Positions 45,639 through 57,519 are shown, counted from the stretch's first letter. The stretch is DNA of 64,000 bases from Acinetobacter sp. WCHA45 (GCF_002165255.2 NZ_CP028561.1:1240001-1304000); one strand, 5' to 3'. The notes: generated by a model not told the origin, from the letters alone. A program made the numbers and translations.

Positions 45639-46205
45639 TTAGATTTTACCAACGAGATCGATCGATGGAGCAAGAGTTGCTTCACCTTCTTTCCATTTAG
45701 CAGGGCAAACTTCGCCTGGGTGGCTTGCTACGAATTGAGCAGCTTTAAGCTTACGTAAAGTTTCTGAAACATCACGTGCAATTGCATTGTCATGAATTTC
45801 AGCAGTTTTAATTACGCCTTCTGGGTTGATGATGAACGTACCACGTAAAGCTAAACCAGCTTCTTCGATATGCACATCAAAAGCACGTGTTAATTGATGT
45901 GTAGGATCGCCAACTAATGGGAATTGAGCTTTACCTACAGCAGGAGAAGTTTCGTGCCATACTTTGTGAGAGAAATGAGTATCAGTTGTTACGATATAAA
46001 CTTCTGCACCAGCTTTTTTGAATTCTTCGTAGTTCTCAGCAGCATCTTCAACTTCAGTAGGACAGTTGAAAGTAAATGCAGCAGGCATAAAAATAAGAAC
46101 AGACCATTTGCCTTTAAGATCAGCATCAGTGACTTGAATGAATTCACCGTTACGGAATGCATCAGCTTTAAATGGTTTAACTTCAGTATTAATTAAGCTC
46201 ATCAT
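45639..46205 (-). CDS. ahpC: Alkyl hydroperoxide reductase subunit C (peroxiredoxin)
   Basis: A typical 2-Cys peroxiredoxin that reduces peroxides with electrons from AhpF. The peroxidatic Cys is in MPAAFTFNCPTEVEDAAENY (~residue 48) and the resolving Cys in HPGEVCPAKWKEG (~167), followed by the YF-type tail region GEATLAPSIDLVGKI. Two adjacent ATGs (46205 and 46202) follow GGAGAC; MSLINTEVKPF is the usual start. About 188 aa. The 470 bases upstream must hold its promoter and any OxyR site; none was recognised with confidence. Confidence 0.96.
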   Translation of the reverse strand: MMSLINTEVKPFKADAFRNGEFIQVTDADLKGKWSVLIFMPAAFTFNCPTEVEDAAENYEEFKKAGAEVYIVTTDTHFSHKVWHETSPAVGKAQFPLVGDPTHQLTRAFDVHIEEAGLALRGTFIINPEGVIKTAEIHDNAIARDVSETLRKLKAAQFVASHPGEVCPAKWKEGEATLAPSIDLVGKI

Positions 46206-46677
46206 TGTCTCCATGATTGAGGTTTTATTGAGAGGCTAATGCCTTATTTGTTTACGAGGTTAAGAATAAATAATTTTTAGTTATTGGGGAAATAGTATTT
46301 TTACATGACTAAAATCGGAAAATTGAATGAATCAATATAAAACGATTTTCACCCTAAGATATAAGCCTATTTGACTCCAATAAGATGAAGCAAATATGAC
46401 GAATACCTAAAACTAACTTGCATAACAACATGCAGTCGATAGTATTAAAATTCAAGGGTAAAATTGAAAAAATCTAAAAAATATAGACAAAACCAAGATA
46501 TACACTTAGATTTTTACCTATGTTTTGCTTGGTTTAAAAATAAGAAAATGCAAAAGTACCCCTGTGTATCAATTGAATAGTGCATGTTTTTGAAAAGAAC
46601 TAAAAGTGGTTGCTTTGCATAGCAACACTTTAAGGCGTAAAATAGCTGATTAGTTTATTTTCTAGGAAAGCTGTTCA
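46206..46677. other. Non-coding spacer between ahpC and hrpA with predicted hrpA promoter
   Basis: TTGCAT at 46615-46620 and TAAAAT at 46638-46643 with 17 bases between them make a fair sigma70 promoter for hrpA, some 35 bases before its start. The remainder is AT-rich and holds no gene. No clear OxyR-like palindrome was seen. Confidence 0.5.
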
Positions 46678-49600
46678 GTGCAGAGTCATTTAAATGTAGA
46701 TCAATGGGTTATGGCACGTGACCGTCACCGTTTAAATCGACTGCGCAAAGATAAAAAAACACCACCAGCAGAAATCGAAAAACTTTTTCAACAGTCTAAC
46801 CACAAAGTCAAACAACGCTTAGCGCGTATTCCCCAAATTAAACTCAATCAAGATTTACCTGTTACTCAGTATGCAGATCGTTTGATTGCCGCAATACAAA
46901 AGCATCAAGTGATTATTGTGGCGGGTGAAACAGGTTCGGGTAAAACCACACAGTTACCACAAATTGCTATGCTTGCTGGTCGTGGTCTCACTGGGATGAT
47001 TGGGCATACTCAGCCGCGACGTTTAGCTGCTCGTAGTGTCTCGCAACGTATTGCAGAAGAAGTTGGGCAGAAACTGGGTGAGGCGATTGGCTTTAAAATC
47101 CGTTTTAATGAGCAGGGATCGCAAGATTCTATCGTGCGTTTGATGACGGATGGTATTTTGTTGGCTGAGCTGACGAACGACCGCTTCCTTTCAAAATACG
47201 ATACCATCATTATCGATGAAGCCCATGAGCGTTCACTGAATATCGATTTCATCATGGGTTATCTCAAACAGTTATTACCAAAGCGTCCTGATTTAAAAGT
47301 AATCGTGACGTCAGCGACTTTAGATGTAAATCGTTTTAGCCAATACTTTAATGATGCACCGATTTTTGAAGTAGAAGGGCGCAGCTTCCCTGTTGAAGTA
47401 CGTTATCGTCCAATTTCGGAACTCAGTATTATTGGTAGTGATGATGATGAGTTTGATGATTTTGAAGAGAACTTACCACGTGCTGTTGTACAAGCGGTCG
47501 AAGAGTGTTTTGCCGATGCTGAGAGTAAAGGGCATCCAGAACATGCTGATATCTTGATTTTTGCCAGCACTGAGCAAGAAATCCGAGAATTACAAGAAAC
47601 CTTACAAAAATATGGTCCTCGGCATACTGAAGTGTTGCCTTTATATGCACGTTTGGCACTCGCCGAGCAGCAAAAGATTTTCAGTCCAAGCGGCAAAGGT
47701 CGCCGTATCATTATTGCAACCAACGTTGCTGAAACAGCATTAACCGTTCCTAATATTCGGTATGTGATTGATAGCGGTTTTGCTCGTATTTCACGTTATA
47801 ACTACCGTTCACGTGTGCAACGCTTACCGATTGAAGCGATTTCACAGGCAGCAGCCAATCAGCGTAAGGGTCGTTGTGGTCGTATTGCTGCGGGTGTGTG
47901 TATTCGTCTATACAGTGAAGAAGATTTTTTAAGTCGTCCTGAGTTTACCGAACCAGAGATCAAACGGACGAACTTGGCTTCTGTAATTTTACAAATGCAA
48001 AGTCTTGGTTTAGGTAGTTTAGAAGATTTTGACTTTATTGAGCCACCTGATTTTCGTTTGGTGAATGATGGGCGCAAGCTCTTGATTGAGTTAGGTGCAT
48101 TAAGCGAACGTAAGAATGATTTAACTAAAGTCGGTCAAATGATGGCACGCATGCCGATTGATCCACGATTAGCTCGTATGCTGATTGGTGGCGCTCATTT
48201 TGGTGTGCTGAAAGAAACATTGATTATTGTCAGTGCCTTGGCGATTCAAGATCCACGAGAACGACCTGCCGATAAACAGATGCAGGCTGATCAGAAGCAT
48301 GCTTTATTCAAAGAAGCGGATTCAGACTTTTTATTCTATTTAAAACTTTGGAATACGCTGCAAACCAGTCCTGATACGCAGTCTGAAAACAAGCGCCGTC
48401 AATTTGCGCGTCAACATTTTTTAAGTTGGTTACGTTTACGGGAATGGAAGCAAACCCATCAACAATTAGTTGAGTTGGCTGAAGGATTAAAGCTGAGCTT
48501 TAATGAAAAGGCAGCCAATTATGAAAATTTACATCGTGCTTTGTTAACAGGTTTACTGTCATTTATCGCCAATAAAACCGATGAACGTAATACCTTTATG
48601 GCGGTACGTCAGCAGAAAGCCAAAGTATTTCCTGCCAGTACACTGCATAAGACCAATACTGCTTGGGTGATGGCATTTGAGATGGTGGAAACTTCTCAAG
48701 TGTATTTACGAACTTTAGCAAAAATTGATCCTGAGTGGATTTTATTAGCTGCACGTGAGCTATTGAAATATCACTATTTCGAACCACATTGGTCGAAAAA
48801 AGCAGGCATTGTGAATGCCTATGCGCAAATTTCATTGTTTGGTTTAATTATTGAACCAAAACGTATGGTGAATTTTGAGAAAGTTGATCAAGCCGCGGCA
48901 CATGAAATCTTTTTACGGGATGCCTTAACGACTGGTAATTTGGGTATTACACCGCCATTTTTAAAACACAACTTACTTAAACTTGAAGAAGTTGAGCGAG
49001 TTGAAGATAAACTGCGTCGTCGTGATTTAGTGGTCGATGAAGAAACTATTTATCAATTTTATGCTGAAAAAGTGCCAGAGGAAATTGCTAGCCGCCGTAG
49101 TTTTGAAGATTGGCGTGCAACAGTAGAGCCAGATCATCCGCGTTATCTTTTTGTAGAAGACGATGCGTTATGGATGAATGATCGGCCAACCACACAGCAA
49201 TTCCCAGATTATTTACATAATGGACAATTGCGTTTAGCTGCGAGCTATCGTTTTGATCCAAGCCATGATGAAGATGGTGCAACGGTTAAAATTCCTGTGC
49301 AGGCTTTGCCACAAGTAGATGAAAAACAATGGTCATGGGGGATTCCTGGGTGGCGTCAGGATTTAATTGAGGCTTTGCTCAAGGCGTTGCCTAAAGACAA
49401 ACGTCGTAATTTAGTCCCGATTCCAGATACTGCGAAAAAACTGATGCAAGGTGTTGATGCAGTACATTTACGTGAGCATTTATTTAGTTATTTAGCTTTT
49501 GCTCTGCGTGGTGAGCAAATTACTGAAAAAGATTTTTCTTTTGAACGTATTGACCAGTATCTGGTGCCTTTTATTAAAGTTATGGATGAAAAAGGCAAAC

Positions 49601-50532
49601 TCATTGCGCAAGGACGTGATTTATACGAACTCAAAGCGCGTTGTCGTGTCGAAACTCATCGTCCTGTGAAGCAGCAAAAGGGTGAGTTCCAGACTTTTCC
49701 TGAAAATTTTGTATTTGAAGCATCTCAAAAAGTCACGGGTGTGGTCGTAAAGCAATATCAGGCTTTGGTTCCAAGTAAAGTTTTTGCTGAACTTGATGTT
49801 AAAGATGAGTCGGGTGTGGTGATTCAAACCTTTAATGATCAGGATGAAGCAATTAAGCAACATCGTGAAGGCGTGATTCGTCTTTTACACATGCAATTGG
49901 GGGATTTAATTCGTCAATTGAAAAAACAGATTTCCAAACCATTAGCTTTGGCATATTCGCCTTTAGGTGATCGGGCGAAGTTGGAACAAATGCTGGTTTA
50001 TGCAACCTTACAAGTTTCAATAAAAACCTTGCCTAAAGATACAGCGGAATTTAATCAGCTAATGGCTGATGTAAAAAAGCAATTCTTAGCAGATGGTCAA
50101 AAAGTTTTAATTGATATTACTGAGATTTTTACTCAATGGCAGCAAATTCGTCGCGAGTTATTGGTTTTAGATCAGGATATCTTTGGTCGAAGTGTGGATG
50201 ACATAGAAGACCAACTTGATTTAATGTCGTTGGCGAACTTTGTCTACAGTAAACCTGTTGCGATTTGGCAGGAATACCCACGGTTTTTAAAAGCATTGCT
50301 ATTGCGTTTGGATCGTTTGCCAAATAATCTACAACGTGACCTCGCTGCAATTGACGATGTTGATCCATGGATGGACAAAGTATTTAAATTTAAAAATGAT
50401 CCTAAAATCAAAGAATTGTATTTGATGTTGGAAGAACTTAGAATTTCCTTGTTTTCTCAACCGATGAAAACAAAGATGCCAATTTCACCAACTAGATTGC
50501 AAAAACTATGGGATCGATTAGCAATCGGTTAA
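46678..50532 (+). CDS. hrpA: ATP-dependent RNA helicase HrpA
   Basis: A 1,284-residue DEAH-box helicase. [14 protein letters not shown] (~residue 83), [35 protein letters not shown] and RKGRCGR are helicase motifs I, II, III, V and VI. The HA2/OB-fold part follows, and a long C-terminal DUF3418 region (~residues 700-1,284) typical of HrpA. Start GTG 46678 ([10 protein letters not shown]) has AGGAAA ten bases upstream; an in-frame ATG at 46711 lacks one. HrpA resolves collided ribosomes and acts in mRNA processing in E. coli. Stands alone. Confidence 0.95.
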   Translation: MQSHLNVDQWVMARDRHRLNRLRKDKKTPPAEIEKLFQQSNHKVKQRLARIPQIKLNQDLPVTQYADRLIAAIQKHQVIIVAGETGSGKTTQLPQIAMLAGRGLTGMIGHTQPRRLAARSVSQRIAEEVGQKLGEAIGFKIRFNEQGSQDSIVRLMTDGILLAELTNDRFLSKYDTIIIDEAHERSLNIDFIMGYLKQLLPKRPDLKVIVTSATLDVNRFSQYFNDAPIFEVEGRSFPVEVRYRPISELSIIGSDDDEFDDFEENLPRAVVQAVEECFADAESKGHPEHADILIFASTEQEIRELQETLQKYGPRHTEVLPLYARLALAEQQKIFSPSGKGRRIIIATNVAETALTVPNIRYVIDSGFARISRYNYRSRVQRLPIEAISQAAANQRKGRCGRIAAGVCIRLYSEEDFLSRPEFTEPEIKRTNLASVILQMQSLGLGSLEDFDFIEPPDFRLVNDGRKLLIELGALSERKNDLTKVGQMMARMPIDPRLARMLIGGAHFGVLKETLIIVSALAIQDPRERPADKQMQADQKHALFKEADSDFLFYLKLWNTLQTSPDTQSENKRRQFARQHFLSWLRLREWKQTHQQLVELAEGLKLSFNEKAANYENLHRALLTGLLSFIANKTDERNTFMAVRQQKAKVFPASTLHKTNTAWVMAFEMVETSQVYLRTLAKIDPEWILLAARELLKYHYFEPHWSKKAGIVNAYAQISLFGLIIEPKRMVNFEKVDQAAAHEIFLRDALTTGNLGITPPFLKHNLLKLEEVERVEDKLRRRDLVVDEETIYQFYAEKVPEEIASRRSFEDWRATVEPDHPRYLFVEDDALWMNDRPTTQQFPDYLHNGQLRLAASYRFDPSHDEDGATVKIPVQALPQVDEKQWSWGIPGWRQDLIEALLKALPKDKRRNLVPIPDTAKKLMQGVDAVHLREHLFSYLAFALRGEQITEKDFSFERIDQYLVPFIKVMDEKGKLIAQGRDLYELKARCRVETHRPVKQQKGEFQTFPENFVFEASQKVTGVVVKQYQALVPSKVFAELDVKDESGVVIQTFNDQDEAIKQHREGVIRLLHMQLGDLIRQLKKQISKPLALAYSPLGDRAKLEQMLVYATLQVSIKTLPKDTAEFNQLMADVKKQFLADGQKVLIDITEIFTQWQQIRRELLVLDQDIFGRSVDDIEDQLDLMSLANFVYSKPVAIWQEYPRFLKALLLRLDRLPNNLQRDLAAIDDVDPWMDKVFKFKNDPKIKELYLMLEELRISLFSQPMKTKMPISPTRLQKLWDRLAIG

Positions 50533-50578
50533 ACTGAGCAATAATGAAAGTTATAAGCATTCTTTACAGGAGTTTTAC

Positions 50579-51685
50579 ATGGGCATTCGTATAACAGGTA
50601 CAGGGTTATTTCACCCAACCGAATCTATTTCTAATGAAGAGTTGGTTGAAAGTTTAAATGCTTATGTAGAACAATTTAATCAAGAAAATGCTGAGCAAAT
50701 TGCTGCTGGCGAGATCGAAGCATTGCGTGGTTCAAGCCCAGAATTTATTGAAAAAGCTTCTGGCATCCAACGTCGTTATGTGGTCGAAAAATCCGGTATT
50801 CTTGACCCAAAACGCTTACGTCCACGTTTACAAGAGCGTAGTAATGATGAACTTTCACTTCAAGCGGAGTGGGGCGTCATTGCTGCAAAACAAGCGATGG
50901 AAAATGCAGGTGTTACCGCAGAAGACATCGATGTTGTTATCTTAGCTTGTTCAAATATGCAACGTGCCTACCCAGCGGTTGCAATTGAAATTCAGTCAGC
51001 TTTGGGTATCCAAGGTTATGCTTATGACATGAATGTGGCTTGTTCTGCTGCAACATTTGGTTTGAAGCAAGCCTATGATGCAGTGAAATGTGGCGCACGC
51101 CGTGTATTATTACTCAATGTTGAAATTACCTCAGGTCATTTAGACTACCGTACCCGTGATGCACATTTCATTTTCGGTGATGTTGCAACGGCTTCAATTA
51201 TCGAAGAGACTGAAACTAAATCAGGCTATGAAATCCTAGATATTCATTTATTTACTCAATTCTCAAATAACATTCGTAATAACTTTGGTTTCTTAAACCG
51301 CAGTGAAGATGCTGTGGTTGATGACAAATTGTTCCGCCAAGATGGTCGTAAAGTTTTTAAAGAAGTTTGCCCATTGGTTGCAAAAATTATTACTGCACAG
51401 TTAGAAAAACTTGAATTAACTCCTGAACAAGTGAAGCGTTTCTGGTTGCACCAAGCCAATGCCAATATGAATGAGCTGATTTTAAAATTGGTTGTTGGTA
51501 AAGATGCTGATTTAGAACGCGCACCTATTATTTTAGATGAGTTTGCTAACACTTCTTCTGCCGGCGTAATTATTGCGATGCATCGTACAGGTGAGCAAGT
51601 CAATAATGGCGAATATGCTGTGATCTCTTCATTTGGTGCAGGATATTCGGTTGGTTCGATTATCGTACAAAAACATATTGCTTAA
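50579..51685 (+). CDS. Beta-ketoacyl-ACP synthase III (FabH-like)
   Basis: A 368-residue thiolase-fold condensing enzyme. The catalytic Cys is in [14 protein letters not shown] (~residue 152), His in [11 protein letters not shown] (~297) and Asn in [10 protein letters not shown] (~325), the Cys-His-Asn triad of [25 protein letters not shown] and [14 protein letters not shown] also match. It is longer than E. coli FabH (317) with an N-terminal insert around residues 25-60, like Pseudomonas PA3286-type enzymes that use medium-chain acyl-CoA from beta-oxidation. The substrate is inferred. Good CAGGAG ribosome site. Confidence 0.92.
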   Translation: MGIRITGTGLFHPTESISNEELVESLNAYVEQFNQENAEQIAAGEIEALRGSSPEFIEKASGIQRRYVVEKSGILDPKRLRPRLQERSNDELSLQAEWGVIAAKQAMENAGVTAEDIDVVILACSNMQRAYPAVAIEIQSALGIQGYAYDMNVACSAATFGLKQAYDAVKCGARRVLLLNVEITSGHLDYRTRDAHFIFGDVATASIIEETETKSGYEILDIHLFTQFSNNIRNNFGFLNRSEDAVVDDKLFRQDGRKVFKEVCPLVAKIITAQLEKLELTPEQVKRFWLHQANANMNELILKLVVGKDADLERAPIILDEFANTSSAGVIIAMHRTGEQVNNGEYAVISSFGAGYSVGSIIVQKHIA

Positions 51686-51702
51686 ATTTTATAGGCAAAA
51701 AT

Positions 51703-51734
51703 AAAAAACCGCATCAATGATGCGGTTTTTTTTG
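51703..51734. terminator. Bidirectional terminator
   Basis: AAAAAACCGCATCA and TGATGCGGTTTTTTTT form a strong stem between the FabH-like gene and the convergent DUF4394 gene. Confidence 0.9.
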
Positions 51735-51742
51735 ATTTCAGC

Positions 51743-53446
51743 TTATTTAAGTAAGATCGCTAGGTCGATGACTTGTGGAGTCGTGTTACCACCAATAGTT
51801 GAAGCTGCTAGATTTGGTGTTCCATCCACATTAATTGCTAAACGTGCTCTTGGAGTTGTAATAGTCGTGTCACTATTTAGATCTATGCGATATAACACAG
51901 AAGGTCCAGAAGCACCTGAGACTGCTGCTAAAGCTAAGCCATTATCACCACCCGCAATATCAAAGCCATTATCTATACCTAAGTTGACTCCTAAATTACC
52001 GATCAGGTTTAATGTGCCTGCGTTTGGTGGATTCTGTTTAGTGAGAGTTTTGCCTGTTTGATCAAGATCAAATAGTTCAGTAGCAAGCGTTGAAATTGGT
52101 GTGGCAAAACTATTGGTATATGCAGCAGCAGTAACTTTAGCCTCAGAAATCCCATTAATATCACCATCTTTTATAGTATCGCCAGTGTCGACGTTAATTC
52201 TTAAGTTCTGTCCAGTATTGCTGATTACGCGGAGTCGATCTGCTGTAGGGTTGAAATCAACTGCGAAACTTGTTCCATCTAATGTTGTGAAACTACTACC
52301 CGTCGCAGGTTTGAGTGAGGTAATCAGGTTAGCCATTCCTGTATCTGTATTTATAGTATACAAGTTTGCTTTATTGGTAAGACCATAAAGTTTTCCAGAA
52401 TTGGTCGTAGTAGTTCTGAGTCTGTAATCAATTCCAACAAATTTCTCATCAACGAGTAAACCTGTGATGGTTTTTTCCATAACCGCATTTGGATTATTCA
52501 AAGCAAAGTTCAATAATTTATTATTGGCTGTCAATCCATAAGCTTGAGCGGTGGCATCACTTGCTCTTTTTAATGCGATACCGCGAATTCCCATGCTATT
52601 AAAGTTACTATTTAGGTCACCAGATGCAAAAATGGCATCATTGCTTGTTCCTACGTTTGCTAGATTAAGTTGAAAGAATTTATAACCACCAGTATTGAGT
52701 TTTAGCGCTGCGAAGCCGACGTTACTCACAGGATCGATGTCAAATCCACCACCGCCATTAATGTTTATATTTGCTCCCAACACAGCTGAAACACCCAATG
52801 TTCCAGCATTCGCATTTTGTAAATAAATTCGATCAGAATTTTGGTCAATACTATAGAGCTTGGTTGAGCCAGTACCGTCAAATGCATTGGTGTATGCTCC
52901 TGCAATGACTGCTGGGCTACTAGCAGTTAAACTAAGGGTGCCATCTGTAATTGTGGCACCAGTATCAACATTTATTCGTAAGTTCTGTCCTGTGTTGGTC
53001 ATGACTCGTAGACGATCTGCGACTGGGTTGAAATTAACTGTAATTAAATCGGCATCACCCATAATTTTACTAAAAGAGGCATTTCCGTCAGTCGTATCAT
53101 TTGGATCAGCAACAAGTTTTTTTACAAAAGTGGCAACGCCTGTAGATGGATTGAGGGTATAGATATTTCCTAATAAACCCACTGCATAAAGTTTTCCATC
53201 TTTCGGACGATAATCGATTCCAACGAGTTCATCATCTGTTTGTAGACCTGTTATTTTAAGATTTGACACGATTTTATTTGGCATCATTCGATCAATTGAA
53301 CTGATCATACCGTTGTTTGTTAAGATTAATGTGTCACCTGTATGAGTATTTGTAGTTTCTGTATCGTTGTTAGAATCATTATTACAACCCAATAATATTA
53401 GGCTACCCAGAGTTGCTGCGGTCAAAGTTAATACTCGTTTATTCAT
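51743..53446 (-). CDS. Lipoprotein with two DUF4394 domains
   Basis: A 567-residue lipoprotein: MNKRVLTLTAATLGSLILLG then lipobox LLGCN, then an Asn/Thr-rich linker. The rest is a tandem duplication. Domain 1 (~40-300) and domain 2 (~310-565) each have GIDYRP/L, GKLYAVG/GLTN, TGxAT/ANLI, VNFNPVADRLRVMTNTGQNL versus VDFNPTADRLRVISNTGQNL, RINVDTGxTIxDG, and AYTNxF. These are DUF4394 features, predicted beta-propeller-like. Surface-exposed or periplasmic; function unknown. Single gene on the minus strand. Confidence 0.85.
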   Translation of the reverse strand: MNKRVLTLTAATLGSLILLGCNNDSNNDTETTNTHTGDTLILTNNGMISSIDRMMPNKIVSNLKITGLQTDDELVGIDYRPKDGKLYAVGLLGNIYTLNPSTGVATFVKKLVADPNDTTDGNASFSKIMGDADLITVNFNPVADRLRVMTNTGQNLRINVDTGATITDGTLSLTASSPAVIAGAYTNAFDGTGSTKLYSIDQNSDRIYLQNANAGTLGVSAVLGANININGGGGFDIDPVSNVGFAALKLNTGGYKFFQLNLANVGTSNDAIFASGDLNSNFNSMGIRGIALKRASDATAQAYGLTANNKLLNFALNNPNAVMEKTITGLLVDEKFVGIDYRLRTTTTNSGKLYGLTNKANLYTINTDTGMANLITSLKPATGSSFTTLDGTSFAVDFNPTADRLRVISNTGQNLRINVDTGDTIKDGDINGISEAKVTAAAYTNSFATPISTLATELFDLDQTGKTLTKQNPPNAGTLNLIGNLGVNLGIDNGFDIAGGDNGLALAAVSGASGPSVLYRIDLNSDTTITTPRARLAINVDGTPNLAASTIGGNTTPQVIDLAILLK

Positions 53447-53785
53447 AGTCGTTTATCCTGATACATATTTTGGTTATAAGAAGCTTTTGAGAAGGATTCC
53501 CTGTTATTTATTAACTCTGAGCTTCTTGTGATTGGATTGCTGTAATGGGGGTCTAGCCTTAGAAAAAGATTTCGACTTTTATTTTTAAATGAATAATTTA
53601 AAAATCTTATAATTACTTTTATTAGATTAAGTGGGGCAAGGTTAAAAGTAAACTAGTGTTTTTAAGTGATTTTTTCGTATTTGAGTTTTGAGTTGTAATT
53701 ATTCACACTAATTTCACGGCAGCTATGAAACTCTAGATTATCAAAGTAATTGTTATGAAAAAATATAATCTTTAAAACTCAAAAA
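53447..53785. other. Non-coding spacer upstream of the DUF4394 gene
   Basis: About 340 AT-rich bases with no supported reading frame; it must contain the promoter of the lipoprotein gene. No motif recognised. Confidence 0.5.
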
Positions 53786-53820
53786 TAAAAAATCGAGAGA
53801 TTTTAAAACTCTCTCGATTT
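53786..53820 (-). terminator. Terminator of lipA
   Basis: AAATCGAGAGA and TCTCTCGATTT pair around TTTTAAAAC, and a T-run follows on the minus strand. Confidence 0.85.
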
Positions 53821-53835
53821 CAATATATTTATTGC

Positions 53836-54849
53836 TTACGCTTCGACAGTTTGTACTGTGATTTTTTTTGCAGGATCGACTTTACGGCGTACCGCTGGAA
53901 CAGGTTCACCATAATACTGGCGGTCCGCAAAGTAGCTTGAACGAACCATCGGCGCTGACCAAATATTTCTAAAACCTAATTTACGACCATGTTCAGCATA
54001 ACGCTCAAACTCTTCTGGTGTAACAAAACGATCAATCGGTGCATGCTGTTTAGAAGGTTGTAGATATTGACCAATAGTCACGTAATCTACGTCGTGCGCA
54101 CGAAGATCATCGAGTAAAGCAATCACTTCCTCTTCTGTTTCACCAATCCCCACCATCAAACCACATTTCGTTGGTACGTCAGGACAGTATTCTTTAAACA
54201 TTTTTAAAAGATTTAAAGAATGTTGATAGTCAGAACCTGGGCGCATTGCTTTGTATAAGCGAGGAACAGTCTCGATATTATGATTGAAAACATCAGGTGG
54301 ACATTCGGTCATGATGCGTAAGGCAATATCCATACGCCCACGGAAATCTGGAACTAAAATTTCTAATAAAGTTTTTGGACTGAGTGTGCGAGCTTCTTTA
54401 ATACAATCCACAAAGTGTTGAGCACCACCATCTAATAGATCATCACGGTCTACAGAAGTAATCACTGCATACTTAAGACCTAAGTTAGAAATGGTTTCAG
54501 CCATGTGGCGTGGTTCATCAGGGTCTAATACATTTGGCCGACCATGTGCCACGTCACAAAACGGGCAACGGCGAGTACAAATATCGCCCATAATCATAAA
54601 AGTCGCAGTACCACCACCAAAACACTCTGGAAGGTTAGGGCAGGCAGCTTCTTCACAAACAGTATGGAGTTTTTGCGAACGTAGAGTTGTTTTTATACGC
54701 TGAACCTCTTCAGGTGCAGTCATTTTGACGCGAATCCAGTCTGGTTTACGAGGCACTTCAACCGTAGGTATAACTTTTACAGGAATTCTTGCGACTTTAT
54801 CAGCGCCACGAAGTTTTATGCCCTGTTCAGGTTTACGGTGTTCAGACAT
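53836..54849 (-). CDS. lipA: Lipoyl synthase
   Basis: LipA is a radical SAM enzyme that inserts two sulfurs into octanoyl groups on lipoyl domains. [13 protein letters not shown] is the CX4CX5C auxiliary cluster (~residue 65) and [10 protein letters not shown] the CX3CX2C SAM cluster (~91); [13 protein letters not shown] and the C-terminal [10 protein letters not shown] (with the Ser ligand) are present. Length 337 aa, normal. lipB is not in the window. Divergent from sthA by 191 bases. Confidence 0.97.
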   Translation of the reverse strand: MSEHRKPEQGIKLRGADKVARIPVKVIPTVEVPRKPDWIRVKMTAPEEVQRIKTTLRSQKLHTVCEEAACPNLPECFGGGTATFMIMGDICTRRCPFCDVAHGRPNVLDPDEPRHMAETISNLGLKYAVITSVDRDDLLDGGAQHFVDCIKEARTLSPKTLLEILVPDFRGRMDIALRIMTECPPDVFNHNIETVPRLYKAMRPGSDYQHSLNLLKMFKEYCPDVPTKCGLMVGIGETEEEVIALLDDLRAHDVDYVTIGQYLQPSKQHAPIDRFVTPEEFERYAEHGRKLGFRNIWSAPMVRSSYFADRQYYGEPVPAVRRKVDPAKKITVQTVEA

Positions 54850-55040
54850 ATTATTTTCTACAACCTATTGCTTGAGATATTCGATTATTATAGTCAAATT
54901 TATTGGTTTATAGGATGAATTAGGTATTCATTTTGAAAATGTGAATATATAAAAATATATGGTTGAGAAATACATCAAGCCATAGCATATTAGTTATCAT
55001 ATATATAGAAGTAAATAGCGAAGAGACAAAGGAGCTTTGA

Positions 55041-56456
55041 ATGCCACGTAAGAAAGAGGTCGTTGGTGGGAATGTTGTAAAATTTGATGCAGTAATTCTC
55101 GGTTCTGGCCCAGCTGGTGAAGGCGCGGCAATGAAGCTAGCTAAAGCAGGTAGACGTGTAGCGATCGTTGATATACGTGATCAACTTGGTGGTAATTGTG
55201 CTCACGTAGGAACAATTCCGAGTAAAGCATTACGTCAAACAGTATCAAGTATTATTCGATATCAACGTGACCCAATGTTTCAAAAGGTCGGTGAGTGGAA
55301 ACAATTCACCATGAAACAAGTGCTACGTAATGCACATAAGGTAATTCAACAGCAAGTTGATACGCATACACGTTTCTATGATCGCAACAAAATTGATGTT
55401 TTTCATGGACGTGCGTATATCCAAGATAAAAATACGGTTTTGATTTTTGGTCAGGACGGAATCAAAGATACGATCATTTGTAAGCAAATCGTGATTGCAA
55501 CAGGTAGTCGTCCTTATCAACCACAAGGTTTAGATTTCAATCATCCGCGTGTATTTGATTCAGATAAAATTCTTGATTTGGATTATTCAATTCAAAAAAT
55601 CATTATTTATGGTGCTGGTGTGATCGGTTGCGAATATGCTTCGATTTTCATTGGTTTAGACCATAAAGTTGACTTGATCAATACTCAACAAAAGCTTTTA
55701 AGCTACCTTGATGATGAAATCGCAGATGCATTGTCATATCACTTGCGAGAGCAAGGTGTATTGATTCGACATAATGAGCAAATTGACCGCTTAGAAACCT
55801 TTGATGATCATGTGGTTTTACATTTGCTGAGCGGTAAGAAAATCAAAGCTGATGCAATTTTATGGTGCAACGGTCGTTCTGGTAATACAGATGGTCTTGG
55901 TTTGGAAAATGTCGGTCTAACACCGAATAACCGTGGTCAGCTGATGGTCAATGATCAATACCAAACTGAAGTTGATAACATCTATGCTGCAGGGGATGTT
56001 ATTGGTTGGCCATCACTTGCATCGGCTGCTTATGACCAAGGGCGTTGTGCAGGTGCAAATATGGTTGGTGAGAAAAATGTTAAGCCAATTAAAGATGTAC
56101 CAACAGGTATTTATACAATCCCAGAAATTTCTTCAATTGGTAAGAACGAGCAGCAATTAACTGAAGAAAAAGTACCTTATGAAGTAGGTCAGGCTTCATT
56201 CCGTCATCTAGCTCGCGCCCAAATTACGGGTGATACTGTCGGTGAATTAAAAATCTTGTTCCATCGCGATACTTTAGAAGTACTAGGTATTCACTGCTTT
56301 GGTAATAATGCGGCAGAGATTATTCACATTGGGCAAGTGGTGATGCATAGTCCAAACAATACGTTGAAGTACTTCGTTGAAACGACATTCAACTATCCAA
56401 CGATGGCAGAAGCATATCGTGTAGCAGCTTTGAATGGTATGAATCGTTTGTTTTAA
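55041..56456 (+). CDS. sthA: Soluble pyridine nucleotide transhydrogenase
   Basis: SthA is an FAD enzyme that transfers hydride between NADPH and [20 protein letters not shown] binds FAD; the motif [17 protein letters not shown] replaces the second redox Cys of lipoamide dehydrogenases by Thr, which identifies [18 protein letters not shown] binds the pyridine nucleotide and [13 protein letters not shown] the FAD tail. 471 aa, normal. AAAGGAGC precedes the ATG. It balances NADPH in aerobic growth; no partner is next to it. Confidence 0.96.
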   Translation: MPRKKEVVGGNVVKFDAVILGSGPAGEGAAMKLAKAGRRVAIVDIRDQLGGNCAHVGTIPSKALRQTVSSIIRYQRDPMFQKVGEWKQFTMKQVLRNAHKVIQQQVDTHTRFYDRNKIDVFHGRAYIQDKNTVLIFGQDGIKDTIICKQIVIATGSRPYQPQGLDFNHPRVFDSDKILDLDYSIQKIIIYGAGVIGCEYASIFIGLDHKVDLINTQQKLLSYLDDEIADALSYHLREQGVLIRHNEQIDRLETFDDHVVLHLLSGKKIKADAILWCNGRSGNTDGLGLENVGLTPNNRGQLMVNDQYQTEVDNIYAAGDVIGWPSLASAAYDQGRCAGANMVGEKNVKPIKDVPTGIYTIPEISSIGKNEQQLTEEKVPYEVGQASFRHLARAQITGDTVGELKILFHRDTLEVLGIHCFGNNAAEIIHIGQVVMHSPNNTLKYFVETTFNYPTMAEAYRVAALNGMNRLF

Positions 56457-56487
56457 ATGGCGATGGATTTAGTTCGATAAGCACCTA

Positions 56488-56517
56488 AATGCCAATCAAC
56501 TTGATTGGCATTTTGTT
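56488..56517 (+). terminator. Terminator of sthA
   Basis: TGCCAATCAA and TTGATTGGCA form a near-perfect palindrome followed by TTTTG. Confidence 0.75.
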
Positions 56518-56543
56518 ATCTGGATTTGGTCAGGAAATTTGCG

Positions 56544-57026
56544 ATGAAAACTAAAATAAATAATCTAATTCTTGTAGTAATCATTTTGTTGCTTGCAGCT
56601 TATTTGAATTTCGATTTTAAAGAAAAGCAAAATACTAGAATTACTAGCAGCACCACACAAACTTCAGTTTCAGATACTAATATTTCTGTCGATGATCAAA
56701 ACAAGATCATGCAGGCTTATCAACAGCAAAGAAGCAATATTCAAGTTCAAGCGCAGGGTATTGTGAAAGCAGTTTTACCAGATGACAATCAAGGTTCAAA
56801 ACATCAGAAAATTATTCTTAAACTTGAGAATGGTTTAACGGTTTTGATTGCACATAATATTGATTTAGCCCCAAGAATAGACGGGCTTAAAAAAGGTGAT
56901 CAGCTTGAGTTTTTTGGTGAATATGAATATAACCCAAAAGGCGGTGTGATTCATTGGACCCATCATGATCCACAAAGAAAACATATTGACGGATGGTTAA
57001 AATATAAAGGGAAAATATATCAATGA
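56544..57026 (+). CDS. DUF3465-family protein
   Basis: A 160-residue protein; start MKTKINNLILVVIILLLAA at 56544 with AGGAAAT upstream. One N-terminal membrane anchor, a low-complexity Ser/Thr linker, then the DUF3465 domain: AQGIVKAVLPDDNQGSKHQK, LKKGDQLEFFGEYEYNPKG and GGVIHWTHHDP (the conserved WTHHDP). The family is small and exported, with unknown function. Its stop codon overlaps a stem, AAAGGGAAAATAT / ATATTTTCCCTTT (57006-57038), that probably ends the transcript. Confidence 0.88.
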   Translation: MKTKINNLILVVIILLLAAYLNFDFKEKQNTRITSSTTQTSVSDTNISVDDQNKIMQAYQQQRSNIQVQAQGIVKAVLPDDNQGSKHQKIILKLENGLTVLIAHNIDLAPRIDGLKKGDQLEFFGEYEYNPKGGVIHWTHHDPQRKHIDGWLKYKGKIYQ

Positions 57027-57066
57027 TATTTTCCCTTTATCACTCATTCTATTTGTATGTTCTCAA

Positions 57067-57519
57067 TCAGCTTGTAAGCGCTAATTTCTGACGAGATTTC
57101 CATTTGGGTAGGACTTTAGCTAAATAAGCGTCCATGCACCATACAGGGCCAATGAGGAGGAATTGTAAGTCTTTAAAGAAAGAAGGCTTTTTCCCTTCAA
57201 CTTTGTGACCATAAAATTGGCCAATCCAAGCTATCACAAAGACACCAATATAGAATCCTACGCCTACAGGTAAAATAATAATGAGCCATGCCATAACGGC
57301 TAACAGTGCAGCCATTGCAACAGCCAAAACAATATCTAAGCGAGCATAAAATACTAAAGTGAGTACAAGAAGCAAAGCGGTGAGTAGGGTGCTAAAATGA
57401 GCCAAAATACCAATAATTGAAAAAAGAATAGCTGGGACACAAACCCAATGAATTTTTTTATTGGTTTGATTTTGATGGCTGTCACTATACTCATCAAACC
57501 ACGTATCAATTGACTTCAT
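57067..57519 (-). CDS. Mpo1-like DUF962 membrane protein
   Basis: A 150-residue membrane protein of the DUF962 (Mpo1/YGL010w) family. SIDTWFDEYSDSHQNQTNKKIHWVCVP holds the Y.xxHxxxxNxxxHxxxxP motif; three or four helices follow (ILFSIIGILAHFSTLL, VFYARLDIVLAVAMAA, LIIILPVGVGFYIGVFVIAWIGQFYGHK) and the C-terminal FLLIGPVWCMDAYL. In yeast Mpo1 is a 2-hydroxy fatty acid dioxygenase needing Fe; the His residues are kept, but the activity in bacteria is not proved. Confidence 0.88.
   Translation of the reverse strand: MKSIDTWFDEYSDSHQNQTNKKIHWVCVPAILFSIIGILAHFSTLLTALLLVLTLVFYARLDIVLAVAMAALLAVMAWLIIILPVGVGFYIGVFVIAWIGQFYGHKVEGKKPSFFKDLQFLLIGPVWCMDAYLAKVLPKWKSRQKLALTS

Noticed and set aside
46206-46677. 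OxyR binding site upstream of ahpC
   Set aside because: Expected from the gene's role in other bacteria, but no spaced ATAG/CTAT palindrome convincing enough to report was found by eye.
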